NCBI GenBank assembly: GCA_900540375.1
Contig: UQFS01000015.1
Location: 1-64,000, forward strand
Source of the DNA: an uncultured Prevotella sp.
GTDB taxonomy: Bacteria > Bacteroidota > Bacteroidia > Bacteroidales > Bacteroidaceae
Direction of reading: 5' to 3'
DNA length: 64,000 nt
In this document: in pieces, positions 63,408 to 64,000 of the stretch
Layout: every line of letters begins with the position of its first letter
How positions within the stretch are numbered: the first letter of the stretch is position 1
Translations under genes and position numbers: made by a program
Notes under the pieces: generated by a model
What the model saw: only the letters and a program-made list of their open reading frames with translations
The model's database searches: none
Told to the model about the DNA's origin: nothing

Positions 63408-64000
63408 TTATCGAATCTTGTTTTCGGACTTTGCTTTCTCTAATATCGCTTTCAGAAACCGCGGCGTGTATCCCAGTTTGCTCTGGGCTACCTTTTCGGG
63501 CGTACCCTTGGAGAGCACCTGACCACCGCCACGGCCACCTTCCGGTCCCATGTCGATGATATAGTCGGCCAACTTGATTACGTCGAGGTTGTGCTCGATG
63601 ATGATCACCGTGTTGCCACGGCTGACGAGCTTCTCCAAGACAGCCATGAGGATGCGGATGTCCTCGAAGTGCAGACCCGTTGTCGGCTCGTCGAGGATGT
63701 AGAGCGTCTTGCCCGTGTCGCGCTTGCTGAGTTCCGTGGCAAGTTTCACGCGCTGACTCTCACCGCCGGAGAGCGTCGTGGAGCTCTGTCCGAGTTTGAT
63801 ATATCCGAGTCCCACGTCCTGCAGCGCCTTGATCTTAGGTAGGATGGTCGGCACGTTCTCGAAGAACTCCACGGCCTGGTTGATTGTCATGTCGAGTACG
63901 TCGGCTATGGACTTGCCTTTGTATCTCACTTCCAGCGTCTCGCGGTTATAGCGTTTGCCGTGACATACTTCGCAAGGCACATAGACGTTCGGCATGAAGT
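63408..64000 (-). CDS. uvrA: Excinuclease ABC subunit A (UvrA), C-terminal part
   Basis: The last 197 or so residues of UvrA; the 5' part lies beyond the window. The zinc-finger half CEVCHGKRYNRETLEV, the ABC signature LSGGESQRVKLATEL, Walker B LYILDEPTTGLHFEDI and the His switch IIIEHNLDVIK are present. UvrA finds bulky DNA damage and loads UvrB. It is the upstream gene of a likely uvrA-GSCFA operon. Confidence 0.96.
   Translation of the reverse strand, partial: FMPNVYVPCEVCHGKRYNRETLEVRYKGKSIADVLDMTINQAVEFFENVPTILPKIKALQDVGLGYIKLGQSSTTLSGGESQRVKLATELSKRDTGKTLYILDEPTTGLHFEDIRILMAVLEKLVSRGNTVIIIEHNLDVIKLADYIIDMGPEGGRGGGQVLSKGTPEKVAQSKLGYTPRFLKAILEKAKSENKIR

Overview
The window looks like chromosomal DNA of a Bacteroidales bacterium, most likely a Prevotellaceae member. 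The evidence is two SusC/SusD glycan-uptake loci, hybrid two-component regulators, Bacteroidales-type promoters (TTTG, about 19-20 bp, TAnnTTTG), lipoproteins with an acidic export signal after the lipid cysteine, a complete Bat operon and several Bacteroidetes-only DUF families. The species cannot be fixed from the sequence alone.

Layout: (1) 1-963 is the truncated 5' part of a PUL regulator (HTCS) on the minus strand, abutting the end of an unrelated plus-strand frame. (2) 1221-10871 is a PUL of surface glycan-binding lipoprotein, SusC, SusD and two tandem GH30 hydrolases. (3) 10975-14568 holds a stand-alone TonB receptor (-) and glycerate kinase (+). (4) 15129-26537, all minus, is a fructan-type PUL: HTCS, sugar MFS transporter, PfkB fructokinase, then SusC, SusD and GH32. 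(5) 26579-34921 is housekeeping: DUF721, recF, a TPR membrane protein, ribH, a DHH phosphoesterase, a DUF4827 lipoprotein, a GlmM-type mutase and NDH-2. (6) 35659-40680, minus, is carbohydrate metabolism: an esterase/SGNH fusion, a BadF-type sugar kinase, and an SDR with mannonate dehydratase. (7) 41099-45034 has a small AraC regulator with an AT-hook-like tail, DPP III, an AlkD-like protein and a lipoprotein. (8) 45386-59278 is a long co-directional run: MoxR, DUF58, a membrane protein, BatA-E, PAP2 phosphatase, a QueA-type enzyme, a DUF2027/Smr protein and NAD synthetase, closed by a strong terminator. (9) 59411-64000 has a DUF4840 lipoprotein, a His-rich membrane peptide, a porin, tRNA-Pro, a GSCFA protein and the 3' part of uvrA.

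How it works together: each PUL should bind glycan at the surface (SGBP/SusD), import it through SusC and cut it with its own hydrolases. In the fructan locus released fructose would pass through the MFS transporter to fructokinase, under a sensor resembling the fructose-sensing regulator of Bacteroides.

The most unusual signals are: a hybrid two-component regulator with no visible ATP-binding (HATPase) domain; three related intergenic elements of about 400 nt whose cores are built from 22-nt repeats and which all lie just beyond the 3' end of a leftward gene; a five-unit 22-nt array between batA and batB; and repeat-derived ends on NDH-2 and RecF. I see no rRNA genes, CRISPR arrays or complete insertion sequences.
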